DNA of 25,192 nt from a virus: the IMG/VR virus record IMGVR_UViG_3300042731_006629, positions 1 to 25,192 of that record, one strand, 5' to 3'. Shown here in pieces: positions 21,978 to 25,192 of this stretch. Position 1 is the stretch's first letter. Each line of letters begins with the position of its first letter. The position numbers were made by a program, and so were the translations under genes. The notes beneath the pieces are model-generated. The model ran no database searches, was not told the origin of the DNA, and saw nothing but the letters and a program-made list of their open reading frames with translations.

Positions 21978-22691
21978 CTAATAAATTGGTTTCGCCGGCA
22001 TGTGTCTTAAGTTCTTGTCCAAATTCTCTTTTAATTCCCGTATTGCCGCCTCGCCTTCGTTTTGAAGTTCTGAATAGTCAACGGTGATGCTGCCGGCAGC
22101 AGCGGGGATTGGGCCAAACTTTCTAAGTTTTCTCGCTGCGGCCAGTTTTGCATAACCAAGACATCCATCTAAGAAGTCTGCTTCCAGGTGAAACGGGATG
22201 TGCTCTACGGTCATCGGAGTCAGTATTAGAGCTTTAGCTAATATATTTGCTGTAGTATTTGTTTCGATCATCAATAATTTAGTAGTTTCGTTCCACCGGA
22301 AAACGGGTTTAGCCCCCAAAAAGTGAGCATACCTATCGGCGGCGACCGCTTGTTTAAAATACCGACGCGGGCCGCGATGTCCCATATACCTCTCTAGGAA
22401 ACTTGACCGATAAAGAGGATGATCGAAGTTATTCTCCGAATCTTGTGTACTTACATCAACAACACGGGTTCCATCAGGAACATCTAAAGTTACTTGATAA
22501 GTGCCGGTTATTCTGCCAAGATCATACCACAACCAGTTCGGGCGGTATTTATTAAAAAGCATTAAGCATCGTTTGATTGCATGGTCAACATCGCTGTCGA
22601 TGAGTTCCACACTAAATCCTTCTCCGCCTAAAGACATTCTAATATTCGACCGCCACTCAGCTAGTGTTTTTTCGCTGGCTGTGGTTTTCAT
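21978..22691 (-). CDS. Probable neck protein, T4 gp13-like
   Basis: 237 residues. The N-terminal region (about 12-58) has RSNIRMSLGGEGFSVELIDS followed by DVDHAIKRCLMLFNKYRPNW. This follows the gp13 pattern in which a R..LG helix is followed by v.vEl.d..ld.ai..al..y..Y. The middle has beta strands (TYQVTLDVPDGTRVVDVSTQ) as in neck connectors, and FLDGCLGYAKLAAARKLRKF begins a helical C-terminal part. gp13 binds the portal-proximal neck. The gene has a strong ribosome binding site (AAAGGAG, six bases before ATG). The pattern match is from memory. Another head-tail connector type is the main alternative. Confidence 0.5.
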   Translation of the reverse strand: MKTTASEKTLAEWRSNIRMSLGGEGFSVELIDSDVDHAIKRCLMLFNKYRPNWLWYDLGRITGTYQVTLDVPDGTRVVDVSTQDSENNFDHPLYRSSFLERYMGHRGPRRYFKQAVAADRYAHFLGAKPVFRWNETTKLLMIETNTTANILAKALILTPMTVEHIPFHLEADFLDGCLGYAKLAAARKLRKFGPIPAAAGSITVDYSELQNEGEAAIRELKENLDKNLRHMPAKPIY

Positions 22692-22693
22692 AT

Positions 22694-23155
22694 TTATCTC
22701 CTTTGGCCAGAGGCCAGGCCGCCGGCAATGGTTCTTTGATGTCTAACAGACCGTATTTTCATCAGGCGCTGCTGCGCCTCTTCCTCTGGTATATGTTTCA
22801 GTCGGCTTTTCCTGATAATGTCTAGCTCTATAAGATAGTCCTTTGGGAGCTTATTGCATAACTGTATGCCGGCGATGTTATGTTTTGTCACCAGCTCTCG
22901 GTAGTATTTACCTTTGATCCGGTCACCCTGGTAGAGTGTCCGGGTCGTGTAGCCGGCTACTTTATCATCGTCCTCTTTCACGGGAAGAGTGAGTGGCCTT
23001 TCAGTAGTATTGATGATCAAATCGTCTGCACAATTATCAGGATCTAACTCCCAAAAGGCCAGCTCCTCATCTATGGTTGTCTCGTCGGCTGCTGCAACCG
23101 TTACCTGAGTAAGCTCATCTATGATGGCCGCTTCTTCGTCTTTTCTTTTAGCCAT
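22694..23155 (-). CDS. Unknown charged protein downstream of the capsid gene
   Basis: 153 residues, no recognised family. The first 65 residues are acidic (DEEAAIIDELTQ; ELDPDNCADD; KEDDDK), and the last 50 are basic (KSRLKHIPEEEAQQRLMKIR, then SVRHQR). The middle has YTTRTLYQGDRIKGKYYREL, likely beta strands. Opposed charge at the two ends is compatible with an adaptor in the head, for example on the capsid surface or at the connector. The gene starts after the only sizeable intergenic gap, with AAGGAG nine bases before ATG; the ribosome binding site lies in the 3' arm of an inverted repeat. Confidence 0.7.
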   Translation of the reverse strand: MAKRKDEEAAIIDELTQVTVAAADETTIDEELAFWELDPDNCADDLIINTTERPLTLPVKEDDDKVAGYTTRTLYQGDRIKGKYYRELVTKHNIAGIQLCNKLPKDYLIELDIIRKSRLKHIPEEEAQQRLMKIRSVRHQRTIAGGLASGQRR

Positions 23156-23166
23156 AATGCTCTGCT

Positions 23167-23183
23167 CCTTATTTAAAATAAGG
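23167..23183. repeat. Inverted repeat covering a ribosome binding site
   Basis: The sequence is CCTTATTT-A-AAATAAGG on the plus strand (perfect eight-base arms). On the mRNA the 3' arm AAAUAAGG contains the start of the AAGGAG ribosome binding site of the next gene. No U run follows, so it is not a classical terminator. The stem is AU-rich and would be weak. Confidence 0.5.
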
Positions 23184-23213
23184 GGCGCGTTTAGTTTATT
23201 TTGGGTGCGTTTA
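23183..23213. repeat. Eleven-base direct repeat in the post-capsid gap
   Basis: GGGYGCGTTTA occurs at 23183-23193 (Y=C) and 23203-23213 (Y=T), starting 20 bases apart, about two helical turns. It lies between the capsid stop and the inverted repeat. No regulator can be named. Confidence 0.45.
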
Positions 23214-23220
23214 ATATGGG

Positions 23221-24648
23221 TTACAGGTTAATCGCCGTGTAGGTACCCATCATTTGGGAATTCACTTCGTGGATGGTGTACTCGGTCAACATGGCGACAT
23301 CCTTGCGAAGTCCTTTCTGGTGAACAGGAGAGCGGTAGAAAGGAATATAAGTGGCCAAAACAGCCGCCGTATTGACAATCCCGTCACCTTTGTAGGTTAA
23401 CATACCTGACGCATCCGGGAACGTCGGGTCTGCAATACAGGTGATGTTGTGCATAGAAAGAGTACCAGATTTCACCGGCCCAGCCATAGAGTCCGACTTC
23501 ATCGGAGCACCTTCTGATTGAAATCCCCTGGTATACTGTAGCAAGAACCAGGTGTCTGGAGAGTGAACCAGAACATTCGGACGAACTCTCTGGGTGTTCT
23601 TCCAAATTTCGTGCTGGGTTCTGGCCAGCAGGATACCGAAGCTATCTAGGTGATCACGGTAGGTGATCCCAGTGGGAGTAGCATTGTCGAAAACGAAGCT
23701 ACCACCGGAAGCTACCCGACGCAGGTGGTTGACCACATGTTTAAAGCGTTCGGCATTGATAATTTTGGAGCCGGCATCTAATATGGTAGGCTCGGCGTCA
23801 ATCCCCCAATCGGCGGAAAGATCCATAGTAGATTGGATACTCCACTCTGCCATGAGAGCACGCGGTTGTGCTTCTACGGTGACAGATCGAAGGGCGATGC
23901 CATACTTCGGCAGCTCCAGGGCCATTTCTACATTGTAACCATAGCTGATTTTCAGTGGGCCAGTTGTGGTTCCAGAAGTTACCAGACCCATAGCTCCGGT
24001 AACATAGTTGATGGTATTCGTGTAGGAACCGGTTGGCGATCCGACGTCGCCGATGAGATTTCCATTCCTGTCATCGTATATTTTCAGGTTGCCATCAGTG
24101 ATCTCAACAGAACCAGGTATTACCGTAGTGTAGGCCGCGGTTCCCAAGTACTGAGTACCACCGGACGCTCCTAAAGGCTCATTGTTTACGCGATGGGATG
24201 AAAAGTCATCGGTGCCGATGAATCCTCTCAAGGCGTCAAACACTCTGGTGCCTACCGGAAGTGCGCCCTTGGATTTTTCGGTTTGGATGTCCAAGTAATG
24301 AATTCTTCCAGATCTACTCGGTAGTGGTTGTTCGGAAATAACCAGTCCGGTAAGATCCTCGGCGATGGAGTAGGTAATCATGGCTAGGCTGTTTTTTATC
24401 CACCTGGGGATATTGGCGCGGGAAGTTTCCGTCAGGTCAGCCATCGTCTTCCTGACAAAGTTGTCGCACATAATGGCGGCGTAAGTTTTGGTATAGTCAT
24501 CTGCCTCGGCCAGAGGAGCAAGTACATTGCTTGGTTTTTTCCAATCAAAGTCTGGCATGGAAAAATTCTGGAAGCTTTCAACCAGTCCCTTGTGCCGATT
24601 TATGAGTTGATTTACCTCTGGGTAGTTGTTTGATGCTGTTTTTAACAT
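23221..24648 (-). CDS. Major capsid protein, T4 gp23-like, with inserted beta module
   Basis: 475 residues (T4 gp23 has 521). It forms the HK97-fold hexamers of the head. Segments matching gp23-type proteins include AEDLTGLVISEQPLPSRSGR leading into IHYLD (about 96-120, the Q-P-...-P-T-G-L-x-Y region) and AEWSIQSTMDLSADWGIDAE (267-286, like the YSIELAQDL..iHGldA motif). Residues about 168-239 are an extra module shared with sheath and baseplate proteins, at a point where gp23 has its own inserted domain. No clear protease cleavage site can be named, though head-protease processing is known for gp23. GGAGGT lies five bases before ATG and overlaps the end of the scaffold-like gene. Confidence 0.85.
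   Translation of the reverse strand: MLKTASNNYPEVNQLINRHKGLVESFQNFSMPDFDWKKPSNVLAPLAEADDYTKTYAAIMCDNFVRKTMADLTETSRANIPRWIKNSLAMITYSIAEDLTGLVISEQPLPSRSGRIHYLDIQTEKSKGALPVGTRVFDALRGFIGTDDFSSHRVNNEPLGASGGTQYLGTAAYTTVIPGSVEITDGNLKIYDDRNGNLIGDVGSPTGSYTNTINYVTGAMGLVTSGTTTGPLKISYGYNVEMALELPKYGIALRSVTVEAQPRALMAEWSIQSTMDLSADWGIDAEPTILDAGSKIINAERFKHVVNHLRRVASGGSFVFDNATPTGITYRDHLDSFGILLARTQHEIWKNTQRVRPNVLVHSPDTWFLLQYTRGFQSEGAPMKSDSMAGPVKSGTLSMHNITCIADPTFPDASGMLTYKGDGIVNTAAVLATYIPFYRSPVHQKGLRKDVAMLTEYTIHEVNSQMMGTYTAINL
23932..24147 (-). repeat. Shared virion beta module, copy in major capsid protein
   Basis: LGTAAYTTVIPGSVEITDGN, then IYDDRNGNLIGDVGS, then INYVTGAMGLV and KISYGYN. It keeps the order PGSVxI - DDxxGNLxGD - INYxTG - hydrophobic strand - Tyr-rich strand. 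Confidence 0.8.
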
Positions 24649-24662
24649 GTCTTACCTCCGGA

Positions 24663-25192
24663 TCAACATTTTTTACGAAATTCACACATTCGTGTGAAGA
24701 CATCTTCTTTTTCGTGCGCTGATCCGTCGGTGACGGTGCCAGCACGTTTTTTCTCCTCCTCCAGCCGTTTATGTACTGATTTTTCTTTTTTCGGCGGCGG
24801 AGGGGTAATTACGCTTTCTTTTATTTTGTCAGTCGGCGTGATTGTAGCTTGCAGCTCCAGAGCTGCCTCCTTTAGCGCCGTAACTGTAGTACTCTTTTTC
24901 AAAATTGGCCTGAACTTTTCCAGTTCTGGCTTGTGCCGAAGGAGGGAGTTTAGTTCATATTCAACGAGTTTTCTTTCAAAAAGAACGGTCATCTCGTCAT
25001 TAAGTACCCGCAAACTATTGTTTTCAGTAACCAACCTCTCATTTTCCTTGATGAGATTTGCTACGTGCTCCCTCAAATCGGATATTTTCTTTTCTTTCGC
25101 GAGGAGCTTTACGGATTCATCTGTAGGCTCCACCACTGCTGTAGTAAGGGGCACTTCTTGTCCTCCTTCTGCTATAAGTTCTTGTACTGCTG
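24663..25192 (-). CDS. Prohead scaffold / core protein, probably cut by the window edge
   Basis: The readable part has about 175 codons and stays open to the window edge. It is a strongly predicted coiled coil from about 40 residues in (KEKKISDLREHVANLIKENE, then RLVTENNSLRVLNDEM), followed by a Lys/Glu-rich region and ending FRKKC. Placed just before the capsid gene, this is the position and composition of phage scaffold proteins (T4 gp22 type) or of the scaffold half of a protease-scaffold fusion. A GTG at 25154 has AAGGAGG seven bases upstream, so a shorter product of 163 residues starting MPLTTAVVEP is plausible, either the whole gene or an internal start. Which applies cannot be told here. 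Confidence 0.6.
   Translation of the reverse strand, partial: AVQELIAEGGQEVPLTTAVVEPTDESVKLLAKEKKISDLREHVANLIKENERLVTENNSLRVLNDEMTVLFERKLVEYELNSLLRHKPELEKFRPILKKSTTVTALKEAALELQATITPTDKIKESVITPPPPKKEKSVHKRLEEEKKRAGTVTDGSAHEKEDVFTRMCEFRKKC
25162..25168 (-). promoter_or_regulatory. Strong ribosome binding site for a GTG start inside the open scaffold frame
   Basis: AAGGAGG on the mRNA, seven bases before GTG at 25154. The surrounding frame is open upstream to the window edge (13 more codons, no stop), so this could be a true gene start or an internal start producing a scaffold-only form. Confidence 0.5.

Overview
The window is the head-to-tail structural module of a contractile-tailed phage (myovirus) or closely related prophage. 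All recognisable genes lie on the minus strand and are packed as one late operon, so the biological order runs from position 25192 down to 1. Gene order and signatures fit a distant T4-type morphogenesis block: a T4 gp23-like capsid protein, gp13/gp14/gp15-like neck proteins, and gp18-, gp19-, gp53-, gp25- and gp6-like tail and baseplate proteins. A HK97 gp10-like joining protein and P2-like gpD, gpV and gpI equivalents are mixed in. Base composition is a little AT-rich and many genes have strong Shine-Dalgarno sequences. Nothing in the sequence fixes the host. No integrase, lysis, replication or tRNA gene is visible.

Head and neck (25192 to about 17070): a coiled-coil scaffold-like protein cut by the window edge, the major capsid protein, a charged unknown protein, a gp13-like neck protein, an unknown protein, a gp14-like neck protein and a HK97 gp10-like joining protein. 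Two fibre-like proteins that share a C-terminal beta domain follow (candidate collar whiskers or head fibres), then a gp15-like tail terminator.

Tail shaft (17061 to 10241): a very large tail sheath carrying an array of inserted beta repeats, the tail tube, a zinc-finger tail assembly chaperone, a short overlapping reading frame that looks like the product of a programmed frameshift (slippery U6C followed by a 9-bp hairpin), and the tape measure protein.

Baseplate and fibres (10237 to 1): a tube-initiator-like protein, gp53/LysM-like wedge protein, gpD/gp27-like hub, gpV/gp5-like spike without lysozyme, gp25, a long gpJ/gp6-like protein, gpI-like protein, and three fibre genes. The last fibre has a tail-collar domain and a run of histidine heptads (HxH). 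An 18-residue lysine-rich micro-ORF with a strong ribosome binding site and the start of a further gene close the window.

The most striking observation is that one beta-rich module of about 60 residues (PGS...DDGxGxLxGD...GxIxYxTG...LxF...Y) is inserted in four unrelated virion proteins: capsid, sheath (three full copies plus one partial), gpJ-like (two clear and one weaker) and gpI-like. That makes at least eight copies, so the same surface module appears to decorate head, sheath and baseplate. The other main points are the +1/-2 frameshift architecture of the chaperone gene, the paired collar-fibre domains, the micro-ORF, and the only sizeable intergenic gap, just after the capsid gene, which holds an inverted repeat over the next ribosome binding site and an 11-base direct repeat.
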